The notes under the pieces: generated by a model
Databases searched by the model: none
The model's input: only the letters and a program-made list of their open reading frames with translations
Told to the model about the DNA's origin: nothing
Assembly (NCBI RefSeq): GCF_001078375.1
Contig: NZ_BBXI01000009.1
Location: forward strand, 1 to 64,000
Direction: 5' to 3'
Source: Veillonella tobetsuensis
GTDB lineage: Bacteria > Bacillota > Negativicutes > Veillonellales > Veillonellaceae
DNA: 64,000 nucleotides
Position numbers and translations under genes: made by a program
In this document: positions 45,615-53,724 of the stretch, in pieces
How positions within the stretch are numbered: position 1 is the stretch's first letter
Layout of the letters: each line of letters opens with the position of its first letter

Positions 45615-47024
45615 ATGTTAGAATTAAAACCAATGATCCATAAGTTTCGGATGAAAGATAACTACTATTGTTTAGATGTAAATAGCGGTATCATTCACGT
45701 TATTGATGAACTCATTGATAAAGTATTAGATATATATGATGGCACGAATCGCGATGCGGTTCATGCTACTTTAGATAGCTCTCATGATCCTGTAGAATTG
45801 AATGAAATCATGGATGAATTAGATGAGTTAATCGCTGCAGAGCAGTTATTTGCGCCTATGAGTACAGAGTTTAAACTTGTAGTTGGTGAGAAGCCAATTG
45901 TTAAAGCTTTATGTTTAAATATTGCACATGATTGTAATTTAGCTTGTAAATATTGTTTTGCTAGCCAAGGTGATTACGGTGGTGTAAAACGAGAATTGAT
46001 GAGCTTTGATGTAGCTAAACGGGCTGTTGATTTTCTTATCCAAATGAGTGGTTCTCGTCAGCATTGTGAAATCGATTTCTTTGGTGGTGAACCTCTTCTT
46101 AATTGGGAAGTAGTAAAACAAACAGTAGAGTATATCGAACAAGAAGCTCCAAAATATAACAAGATTTTTAAATTGACATTAACTACGAATGGTATGTTAT
46201 TGAATCAAGAGAAAATCGATTATGTAAACGAACATAAAATGAGCTTAGTATTGTCTTTAGATGGTCGTGAAGATGTACATAATGCAATGCGCCCAGTAGC
46301 TGGTAGTGGAGCTAACTCTTATGAGTATATTGCTAAAAATCTTGTAAATGCTGTAAAGCAACGTCATGGTTTAGAATATTATGTACGCGGTACATATACA
46401 CATAAGAATCTTGATTTCACTAAAGATGTATTGGCTATGTCTGATTTAGGCTTTGAACACTTATCTATGGAGCCCGTAGTTGGTGAAGAAGGCGATTATG
46501 TACTTCGCGAAGAAGATTGGCCAACGCTTGAGAAAGAATATGAAAAATTAGCAGATATATATTTGCAACGCCAAAAGGACGGGTGGGGTGAGAAATTTAA
46601 TTTCTTCCACTTCCGTATGGACTTGTACCGTGGACCTTGTATGGCAAAACGTTTGCGTGGCTGTGGGGCTGGTCATGAATATATGGCTGTCGTGCCAAAT
46701 GGAGATATTTATCCATGTCACCAATTTGTAGGCAAAGATGGTTATATACTTGGTAATGTATATGAAGGTTTAAAAAATACTGAAATTCCAAAGGATTTCC
46801 GTAATACACATGTATTTACAAAACCTACATGTGCTGAGTGTTGGGCTAAATTCTTCTGTTCTGGTGGTTGTCACGCCAATAATATTACATTAGGTGGCGA
46901 TTTAGAGACACCTTATGAATTTGGCTGTCGTCTACAAAAGAAACGCATTGAATGTGCTATCATGATTCAAGCTGAACTTGAGCAAGCTGGCATTGATGGT
47001 AGTATTCCTGTAGCTTTAGGATAA
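45615..47024 (+). CDS. SCIFF peptide maturase, radical SAM/SPASM protein
   Basis: This enzyme makes thioether crosslinks in the SCIFF peptide. Residues 1 to about 85 form a PqqD-like peptide-recognition domain. The radical-SAM cluster motif is CNLACKYCF (C107, C111, C114). The C-terminal SPASM domain (about 340-450) binds auxiliary iron-sulfur clusters through Cys in RGCGAGHEY, YPCHQF, PTCAECWAKFFCSGGCH and FGCR. Length 469 is normal. GGAGG precedes the ATG. Placed with its precursor 165 bases upstream; hypF follows. Confidence 0.95.
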   Translation: MLELKPMIHKFRMKDNYYCLDVNSGIIHVIDELIDKVLDIYDGTNRDAVHATLDSSHDPVELNEIMDELDELIAAEQLFAPMSTEFKLVVGEKPIVKALCLNIAHDCNLACKYCFASQGDYGGVKRELMSFDVAKRAVDFLIQMSGSRQHCEIDFFGGEPLLNWEVVKQTVEYIEQEAPKYNKIFKLTLTTNGMLLNQEKIDYVNEHKMSLVLSLDGREDVHNAMRPVAGSGANSYEYIAKNLVNAVKQRHGLEYYVRGTYTHKNLDFTKDVLAMSDLGFEHLSMEPVVGEEGDYVLREEDWPTLEKEYEKLADIYLQRQKDGWGEKFNFFHFRMDLYRGPCMAKRLRGCGAGHEYMAVVPNGDIYPCHQFVGKDGYILGNVYEGLKNTEIPKDFRNTHVFTKPTCAECWAKFFCSGGCHANNITLGGDLETPYEFGCRLQKKRIECAIMIQAELEQAGIDGSIPVALG

Positions 47025-47067
47025 ATAAGTTATAAATATTGTTATACTTTGTGTAATAGGAGCCACT

Positions 47068-49365
47068 ATGGACACTAGATTGGAAGACAAACAAACTAAT
47101 GAACGGTGGGGAATTCGATTTACAGGTATCGTACAAGGGGTCGGATTTCGACCCCTTGTTTCTATGTTGGCCCATCAATTAGGTATTAATGGATTTGTAT
47201 TTAATGATGGTTCCGGTGTATATGTTGAGGCTCAAGCTGATAAAGATACATTACAATTATTTGTGGATATGATTCAAGATGAACAACCGCGATTATGTCG
47301 TATAACCCATGTCGGTATTACACCTTTGGAACCTACTGACTTAGAATGTAATGAAAAGGATGCTTTTGTCATTGCACCATCTCCTCTTGGAGGGACCGTT
47401 AACACTTTCATTAGTGCTGATACATCTCCTTGTGATAAGTGTTTAACAGAGATGAAAGAGCAGGGGCGCCGTCATGACTATCCATTTATCAATTGTACAA
47501 ACTGTGGACCTCGATATTCTCTTATCAAATCTATGCCTTATGATAGAGAACGAACTACAATGGCTGATTTTACAATGTGTGAATCTTGTCATACTGAGTA
47601 TGTAGATGTAATGGGGCGTAGATATCATGCGGAACCAAATGCATGTGCAAATTGTGGTCCCAGTTATCGTTTGTTAGACCGTAACGGTCAGCTGTGTGCT
47701 GTGGACAATTGTTTTGATAAAGCGAGAGAATTAATCGCCAGTGGTGCGATTATAGCGCTAAAAGGCATTGGGGGCTATCATTTGGTGTGTGATGCTACAA
47801 ATGATGAGGCTGTAAAAACTTTGCGTGAACGAAAACAAAGAAAAGATAAACCTCTTGCTGTTATGGCGGGCTCCATTGATATTGTAGAGGACTTTGCTGT
47901 TGTTAGTGATGGCGACTTAGATGCGCTGGCAAATATGGCAAGACCTATCGTGCTGTTAGAGAAAAGAGATAGATCGACATTATCAATTAGTAAATTTGTA
48001 GCGCCAGATAATCATATGATAGGCGTAATGTTACCTTATGCACCTATTCATTATGTATTGGTGCCCTCAGATGGGGTATGGGTAATGACAAGTGGCAATG
48101 CTAGTGGCGATTCTGTTATTTATAAAGATGAACCTGCACTTTCTAAATTACAAGGGATTGCAGACTATTATTTGATTCATAATCGTCAAATTTTTGCACC
48201 TGTAGATGATTCGATTATATCAGTTGTGGAGGACAAACCTCTTTTGATTCGTCGCAGTCGTGGGTTTGTACCTGAGCCTATTCATTGTGAATCGTTGTCT
48301 AATAAATCTGTATTAGCAATGGGGAGTGATTTAAAAAATACTTTTGCCATGAATAAGGGGCAAGAGGTTTTAATGGGCCCGCATATTGGTGATTTAGCGA
48401 GTCAGTCCACGCATGACACCTATGAGTGGACCATAGAACGGTATGAGCAGCTATTTGATGTAAAACCAGAGGCTATAGTTATGGATAAACATCCTTCTTT
48501 TTTCTCATCCAATTATGGTCGAATCTTAAGTGAAAGGCTCAATATTCCAACTATAGAAGTACAACATCATCATAGCCATATTGCATCGGTTATGGCTGAA
48601 TATGATTTAAAATATCCCGTATTGGGGATATGTTTTGATGGTACTGGTTATGGCGATGATGATACTATATGGGGCGGCGAGTTTATGTTGTGTTATGGCG
48701 CTGAATACATGCGCGTAGCACATATTCACGGGGCACCACTTCCAGGTGGTGAGAAGGCTGTCTTAGAACCGTGGCGCCAAGCTTTGTGGTATATACGAAA
48801 TTATTATGGTAAGGATATACCAGAGGTTTATAAAGAGTGGACTGGTAATCTGCCTGTGGGATGGGAAATTCTTGATAAAGCACTACAGTCTGATATGCCG
48901 ATGATGATGACCACTAGTGTAGGCAGGCTATTTGATGCGATTGGCTCTTTATTGGGGTTGGGGAATATTCACACCTTTGATGCACAAATCGCCATCGCTT
49001 TAGAGTCTAAATGCGGCGACGAAAAAGGCCAATTATTAGATTTTAATTATGATGGGCAAGTTTTGGATTTGATACCTACCGTACAACAAATTATGGATGG
49101 CTATGTGCATGGTGAAAGTGTAGCCTCCTTGGCTGCAAGCTTTCATAAGACGCTAGCTATTGCAATATGTGAAGTAGGTGCTGATTTATGTGAGCGCTAT
49201 GGCATTGATGATGTATGTATCAGTGGTGGTGTATTCCAAAATCGTAAATTATTGAATTTGTTACAACATAAATGGCATCATGGCAATTTATATGTTAATA
49301 AAAAGGTTCCCTGTAATGATGGGGGGCTATCATTAGGTCAATTATGGATTGCTCATCATACATAA
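47068..49365 (+). CDS. hypF: carbamoyltransferase HypF
   Basis: HypF turns carbamoyl phosphate into the carbamoyl group that HypE converts to cyanide for the [NiFe]-hydrogenase active site. Domains in order: acylphosphatase (about 10-95, GIVQGVGFRPLV), two zinc fingers (about 110-200, CDKCLTEM ... CTNCGPRY and CESCHTEY ... CANCGPSY), YrdC-like (about 210-390) and a Kae1-like C-terminal domain with QHHHSHIASVM and CFDGTGYGDD. Length 765 is normal. hypC, hypD and hypE follow; hypA, hypB and the hydrogenase itself are not in the window. Confidence 0.96.
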   Translation: MDTRLEDKQTNERWGIRFTGIVQGVGFRPLVSMLAHQLGINGFVFNDGSGVYVEAQADKDTLQLFVDMIQDEQPRLCRITHVGITPLEPTDLECNEKDAFVIAPSPLGGTVNTFISADTSPCDKCLTEMKEQGRRHDYPFINCTNCGPRYSLIKSMPYDRERTTMADFTMCESCHTEYVDVMGRRYHAEPNACANCGPSYRLLDRNGQLCAVDNCFDKARELIASGAIIALKGIGGYHLVCDATNDEAVKTLRERKQRKDKPLAVMAGSIDIVEDFAVVSDGDLDALANMARPIVLLEKRDRSTLSISKFVAPDNHMIGVMLPYAPIHYVLVPSDGVWVMTSGNASGDSVIYKDEPALSKLQGIADYYLIHNRQIFAPVDDSIISVVEDKPLLIRRSRGFVPEPIHCESLSNKSVLAMGSDLKNTFAMNKGQEVLMGPHIGDLASQSTHDTYEWTIERYEQLFDVKPEAIVMDKHPSFFSSNYGRILSERLNIPTIEVQHHHSHIASVMAEYDLKYPVLGICFDGTGYGDDDTIWGGEFMLCYGAEYMRVAHIHGAPLPGGEKAVLEPWRQALWYIRNYYGKDIPEVYKEWTGNLPVGWEILDKALQSDMPMMMTTSVGRLFDAIGSLLGLGNIHTFDAQIAIALESKCGDEKGQLLDFNYDGQVLDLIPTVQQIMDGYVHGESVASLAASFHKTLAIAICEVGADLCERYGIDDVCISGGVFQNRKLLNLLQHKWHHGNLYVNKKVPCNDGGLSLGQLWIAHHT

Positions 49366-49485
49366 TATAAAGTGTTCTAGGTTACAGAAATTCATCTTCT
49401 AATTGTGATACAATAACTATATTGAAAATATTCAAATTAATGATAACAAATATAAGTTTAATTTTTATTAACTAGAGGAGGGTAT

Positions 49486-49737
49486 ATGTGTTTAGCAGTA
49501 CCAGCACAGTTAATCTCTATTAATGATGCCATTGGCACCGTAGAGTTAACCGGTGCAACGCGCGATTGTAGTTTGCTTCTTGTGCCAGATGCAAAGGTGG
49601 GGGACTGGCTGTTAGTTCATGCCGGTTTTGCCGTTCAAATTGTAGATGAAGAAGAAGCGAAGGCAACGCTAGATGCCTTCCGGGAGTTGGAAGAACTTGA
49701 AGAAGCTTACTTTGCAGGAAAAACAGAAAACAGCTGA
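49486..49737 (+). CDS. hypC: hydrogenase maturation chaperone HypC
   Basis: HypC is the small chaperone that carries the Fe(CN)2CO unit with HypD. It starts with the hallmark MCLAVPAQ, whose Cys after Met is essential. It has an OB-like fold (VELTGATRDCSLLLVPDAKVGDWLLVHAGFAVQIVD) and an acidic tail. 83 residues is normal. A GAGGAGGG site precedes the ATG. Its end overlaps the start of hypD in another frame, indicating coupling. Confidence 0.95.
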   Translation: MCLAVPAQLISINDAIGTVELTGATRDCSLLLVPDAKVGDWLLVHAGFAVQIVDEEEAKATLDAFRELEELEEAYFAGKTENS

Positions 49738-50815
49738 TGCCTTATTGCATCGCATTAATGAACTTCATACACCTGGTGAACGGGTGAGAATTATGGAGGT
49801 CTGTGGTACACATACAGTATCCATTTTTAGAGAAGGATTGCGTCAATTATTACCAGCAGGTATTGAATTGGTGAGTGGACCTGGATGTCCTGTATGTGTA
49901 ACAGATCAAGTTTACATGGATAAGGCTTTAGAATATGCCAAACGCGATGATGTCATCATTGCTACCTTTGGTGATATGTTAAAGGTACCAGGTAGTTATA
50001 GTAGTCTTAGTGAGGCACAGACACAGGGCGCACATATTCATATTATCTATACACCTTTAGAGGTATTAGAATTAAGTAAACAGAATCCTGATAAGCATAT
50101 TGTGTTTCTAGCTATCGGCTTTGAAACGACGATTGCCGTAATCGGAGCTACTGTGAAAGCCGTAGCTCAGGCAGATGTGAAAAACGTATTCTTTTTGGTT
50201 TCTCATAAATTAGTACCGCCTGCATTGCGTGCCTTATTAGATCGACATATAGGGCAAATTGATGGTTTTATCTTGCCAGGGCACGTAAGTGTTATTATTG
50301 GGGAAAAACCATATGAATTTTTGCCAAATGAATATAAAATACCTTCCTGCATTGCTGGATTTGATGGAATTGAAATACTTTCAGCTATCGTCAATATTTT
50401 GGAACAACGACAAAGTGGGCAGTTTAAAGTAGGCAATACTTATCATTCGGTGGTTATGAAGGAGGGTAATCCGGTTGCTGTGTGTGTGATGAACGAAGTG
50501 TATGATGTATGTGATGACACATGGCGCGGAATTGGTGTAATTCCAAGTTCAGGACTAACATTGAATGAGGCGTATTCCTTTTTGGATGTAGAAAAGGTCT
50601 TGCCTATTCAGTTAGAAAAACCTTCTATGGATCCAAAGGGATGTCAATGTGGTAGTGTATTACAAGGCTTAATCAAGCCTAATGAATGTCCATTGTTTGG
50701 TAAGGCTTGTACACCTGATCATGCGGTAGGTGCCTGTATGGTGTCCGTAGAAGGTAGCTGTGCAGCTTGGTATAAATATGGTTTTTCCAGCGGTGGATTA
50801 GCCTGGGAGGATTAG
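49673..50815 (+). CDS. hypD: hydrogenase maturation protein HypD
   Basis: HypD is an iron-sulfur protein that assembles the Fe(CN)2CO moiety with HypC and HypE. Conserved stretches are RIMEVCGTHTVSIFREG, GPGCPVCVT, FATFGDMLKVPGS-like (IATFGDMLKVPGS), GFETTIA and the cluster Cys residues in DPKGCQCGSVLQGLIKP and CPLFGKACTP. The true start is uncertain: ATG 49673 gives a 65-base overlap with hypC, while TTG 49697 or TTG 49712 would shorten it. The catalytic part is unaffected. hypE begins immediately after its stop. Confidence 0.94.
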   Translation: MPSGSWKNLKKLTLQEKQKTADALLHRINELHTPGERVRIMEVCGTHTVSIFREGLRQLLPAGIELVSGPGCPVCVTDQVYMDKALEYAKRDDVIIATFGDMLKVPGSYSSLSEAQTQGAHIHIIYTPLEVLELSKQNPDKHIVFLAIGFETTIAVIGATVKAVAQADVKNVFFLVSHKLVPPALRALLDRHIGQIDGFILPGHVSVIIGEKPYEFLPNEYKIPSCIAGFDGIEILSAIVNILEQRQSGQFKVGNTYHSVVMKEGNPVAVCVMNEVYDVCDDTWRGIGVIPSSGLTLNEAYSFLDVEKVLPIQLEKPSMDPKGCQCGSVLQGLIKPNECPLFGKACTPDHAVGACMVSVEGSCAAWYKYGFSSGGLAWED

Positions 50816-51823
50816 ATGGAACGAGTTCGTTTAGTTCATGGCAATGGTGGCCGTTTTAGTCACGAATTGACAGAACGATTTATATTAAAATATTTTACCA
50901 ATGATTTGTTGGCACCTTTACATGATGGAGCTCAATTTTCTGTTCCTTCTGGTCGTATGGCTTTTACTACTGATTCCTATGTAGTACAACCTACCTTTTT
51001 CCCTGGTGGTAATATAGGCAAGCTTGCTGTATGTGGTACGGTTAATGACTTAGCTATGAATGGGGCTATTCCGCAATACCTTAGTTGTGGGCTTATTATA
51101 GAAGAAGGGCTACCTTTTGATGAATTAGAGCTAATTCTCAGTACCATGGCTGATATGGCTAAGGCTGCTAATGTACAAATCGTTACAGGTGATACAAAAG
51201 TTGTTAAAAAGGGCGAAGTAGATAAAATTTATATTAATACCTCTGGTATTGGAATGATTCCTGAAGGGATTAATATAGGGCCTAATCGTGTGAAACCTAA
51301 TATGGATATCATAGTATCAGGTTCCCTTGGAGACCATTCCATAGCCGTCATGGGTGAACGTTTTGGCCTTGAATTATCAGATACGATTCAGACGGATTGT
51401 GCACCGCTAAACCATATGGTTCATGCTGTCCTTCAACAGGTGGGTTCACAAGTTGCATTGTTGCGTGATCCTACGAGAGGTGGTTTAGGTACCGTATTAA
51501 AAGAGATTGCAGAACAAAGCCAAGTCGGCATTAAGGTAAACGAATCTCAACTTGTTATTCATGATGAGGTTCAGTCTGTTTGTGATATTCTTGGCTATGA
51601 TCCGTTATATTTAGCTAATGAAGGTAAATGTATTTTTGTGGTGGAGCCAACGGTGACGAATCAAGTATTAGAGATACTACATAGTTATCCTGAAGGTCGT
51701 GAAGCCACTCATATAGGAAAAACTATGGATAAGAATATTGGTAAAGTTGGTTTACAAACATCCATAGGTGGTGTTCGGCTTGTAGATTTGTTAGGCGAAG
51801 ATCAAGTGCCAAGAATCTGTTGA
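50816..51823 (+). CDS. hypE: hydrogenase maturation protein HypE
   Basis: HypE dehydrates the thiocarbamoyl group made by HypF to thiocyanate, giving the cyanide ligands. It belongs to the PurM-like ATPase fold (HGNGGR near the start, TDSYVVQP, CGTVNDLAMNGA, DPTRGGLG). It ends in the invariant PRIC, whose last Cys is the one carbamoylated. Length 335 is normal. The ATG directly follows the hypD stop (TAGATG). It closes the hypFCDE cluster. Confidence 0.97.
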   Translation: MERVRLVHGNGGRFSHELTERFILKYFTNDLLAPLHDGAQFSVPSGRMAFTTDSYVVQPTFFPGGNIGKLAVCGTVNDLAMNGAIPQYLSCGLIIEEGLPFDELELILSTMADMAKAANVQIVTGDTKVVKKGEVDKIYINTSGIGMIPEGINIGPNRVKPNMDIIVSGSLGDHSIAVMGERFGLELSDTIQTDCAPLNHMVHAVLQQVGSQVALLRDPTRGGLGTVLKEIAEQSQVGIKVNESQLVIHDEVQSVCDILGYDPLYLANEGKCIFVVEPTVTNQVLEILHSYPEGREATHIGKTMDKNIGKVGLQTSIGGVRLVDLLGEDQVPRIC

Positions 51824-51937
51824 TTGCTTTATTTTAGTGATTAGTGTATAATTTTTTTAAAAATACATAGTTAAAAATTAAATTGTGTAAAACTCACAAT
51901 AAACTCATTGTACTTTTATATAATTTTATTATCTTTA

Positions 51938-51961
51938 AGTATAAGTATTTATACTTATACT
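51938..51961. promoter_or_regulatory. perfect 24-bp dyad upstream of a secreted-protein gene
   Basis: AGTATAAGTAT and ATACTTATACT form an 11-bp perfect inverted repeat around TT. A candidate -35/-10 pair (TTATAC ... TATAGA, 17 bases apart) overlaps its right arm. A related half-site, TATAAGTATC, recurs just before the ribosome-binding site. It looks like an operator; no regulator is known. Confidence 0.5.
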
Positions 51962-52014
51962 AGAAACTATGTATAGAATTTGTTAAAATATAAGTATCTA
52001 TTAGGAGGCTTATC

Positions 52015-52461
52015 ATGAAAAAGAAAATTATGACTGCTGTACTAGGGATTTGTTTGACTACGACTGCATTTGGTGGTGTTTTAACCACTCAAGCTGGTGG
52101 CTTGAGCAGTATTCTTGGTGGCGCTGCTAAAATTGGTGGTGTCGGCATTTTAGTAAGCAAATTTGGTCCACAAATTGACTCTTTCCTAAATAAATTACTA
52201 AAACAAAATAATTTAAGTACTGAATATACTACAAAGGTTGTTCCTATTGTAAGTATTGGTACTAAAGGTTATATTGGTGCTGCGCAAGTAACTGGCCCTG
52301 CATCTAGTATTGAACAAGTTAAAGCTGTTGCTCAAATCGAAGGTAGCTTTAATGGTATGGTTCGCGTTAAAGGTTTAGTACCTGTAGATAGTACAAATCC
52401 AGTTGGCGCTTCCCGTGTTCAAGGTGTAGGTGTATCTGCGCTTATTGATTTGAAAATTTAA
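52015..52461 (+). CDS. secreted protein of unknown function, glycine-rich
   Basis: The 148-residue protein has a classic signal peptide (MKKKIMTAVLGICLTTTAFG, cleavage after about residue 27). The mature part begins with a Gly-rich segment (GGLSSILGGAAKIGGVG) and then strands such as VVPIVSIGTKGYIGAAQVTGP and SRVQGVGVSALIDLKI. I recognise no family. GGAGG precedes the ATG, and a strong terminator follows, so it is expressed alone. The dyad upstream suggests specific regulation. It stands before the repeat-containing secreted protein and LptD, so an envelope role is likely. Confidence 0.7.
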   Translation: MKKKIMTAVLGICLTTTAFGGVLTTQAGGLSSILGGAAKIGGVGILVSKFGPQIDSFLNKLLKQNNLSTEYTTKVVPIVSIGTKGYIGAAQVTGPASSIEQVKAVAQIEGSFNGMVRVKGLVPVDSTNPVGASRVQGVGVSALIDLKI

Positions 52462-52496
52462 TGGCCACTGAGATACTTCGTTAGAGGTACTCAGAA

Positions 52497-52525
52497 AATA
52501 AGCACGGTCTTAGGCCCGTGCTTAT
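52497..52525 (+). terminator. terminator after the 148-residue secreted protein
   Basis: AATAAGCACGG pairs perfectly with CCGTGCTTATT across a 7-base loop, then TGTGC; the T run is weak but the stem is strong. Confidence 0.8.
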
Positions 52526-52575
52526 TGTGCTGTTTAACGTATACGTCCTATAGGGGATTAGTTTTGGAGGATTAT

Positions 52576-53706
52576 ATGAAGAAGCAAGTACTTACACTTT
52601 TGATGGCATCTTTGTTGACAGGCACAGCGTTTGCTGCACCTGGTACAGTAACGGAAAAAACACAAGTATTGGAAACCACTGTATATGGTGCACCTCAAGA
52701 TGGTGCCGTAGTAGATCGCATTAACCAATTAGATGAAACAGTGTATGGTAACGGATTCTCTGGAAATAGTGCGACATTAAGTAAACGTGTGGATTCTTTA
52801 TATGATTCTGTAGAAGGTAGTGGTACTAGTATTTCCTTACGTGAAGAAATGGATGCTCTTGAATATACTTATCAAAATAGCATTAACGACGGATCTCTTG
52901 TAGAACGTGTTGAAAAAATGGAACGTAGCGTTAATGGTAGAATTGCAAATGGTCCATTGAAAAAGCGTATTATCAGTTTGAAAACAAAGGTGTATGGTAG
53001 CAATGTAACGCTTACAAATCAAGTCGGTACATTAGCATCTGACCATGTGTTCAAAGTAATCCTCAATGATGCAGTATCTACAAAAACAAGCCATGAAGGC
53101 GATGTAATTAAATTTACTGTTGCTGAAAATGTAATGGATGGCAATGTTTTACTCGTTCCAGCTGGTACTGTTGGATCTGCAACGATTACTACTTTGAAAA
53201 AAGCACGCTCCTTTGGTCGCAATGGCGCACTAGATATTACTTTTGACTCTGTTCCTGCTATTGATGGCACAGAATTTACTGCTATCCAAGGCAATGAAGC
53301 AAAAGAAAAGACAAAAGGTGAGATTAAGGCTGCTGGTGCATCTATTGCTGGTGCTGTACTATTAGGCCCTGTTGGTCTTGTAGGTGGTGCTTTTATTAAA
53401 GGGAAAAATATTGATTACCCAGCAGGATCTACTGTATTCATTCAACCGCAAGATTCTGTCTCCATTCAAGGTCTTGTTATTGGTGGTGATGGTTTAGCTC
53501 ATAGTGATGATGAGTTAGCTGATGCGGTTACTGTACCATCTACAAATACAAATGAAAGCATAGTAGATGATTCTGCAGATAGCCCTAATAATGATGTAGT
53601 TGGAAATGATGTCGATGCAGAAGATACTTCAGAGGAAGACGTGGAAGATACAAATGATACGGTCGAAAATGTATCCCAACCAATCGTTGTAGTAAAACGT
53701 AACTAA
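52576..53706 (+). CDS. secreted repeat protein of unknown function
   Basis: The 376-residue protein has a signal peptide (LTLLMASLLTGTAFAAPG). Residues about 25-155 hold four to five degenerate repeats of about 27-30 residues around V-R-x-x-L/M-x-x-x-VYG (for example DRINQLDETVYGNG and KRVDSLYDSVEGSG). A mid domain (about 160-260, LLVPAGTVGSATITTLKKARSFG) resembles a beta-rich module, then a Gly/Ala hydrophobic stretch (ASIAGAVLLGPVGLVGGAF), and an acidic Asp/Glu/Thr/Val tail. No family is recognised. ATG 52576 follows TGGAGG. lptD starts 18 bases later, so it probably acts in outer-membrane biogenesis. Confidence 0.72.
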   Translation: MKKQVLTLLMASLLTGTAFAAPGTVTEKTQVLETTVYGAPQDGAVVDRINQLDETVYGNGFSGNSATLSKRVDSLYDSVEGSGTSISLREEMDALEYTYQNSINDGSLVERVEKMERSVNGRIANGPLKKRIISLKTKVYGSNVTLTNQVGTLASDHVFKVILNDAVSTKTSHEGDVIKFTVAENVMDGNVLLVPAGTVGSATITTLKKARSFGRNGALDITFDSVPAIDGTEFTAIQGNEAKEKTKGEIKAAGASIAGAVLLGPVGLVGGAFIKGKNIDYPAGSTVFIQPQDSVSIQGLVIGGDGLAHSDDELADAVTVPSTNTNESIVDDSADSPNNDVVGNDVDAEDTSEEDVEDTNDTVENVSQPIVVVKRN

Positions 53707-53724
53707 TAGAGGAGTTTAGTGACC

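Noticed and set aside
52597-53030. Repeats in the secreted 376-residue protein as a CRISPR-like array
   Set aside because: The repeats are degenerate at DNA level, in frame, and part of a coding sequence.
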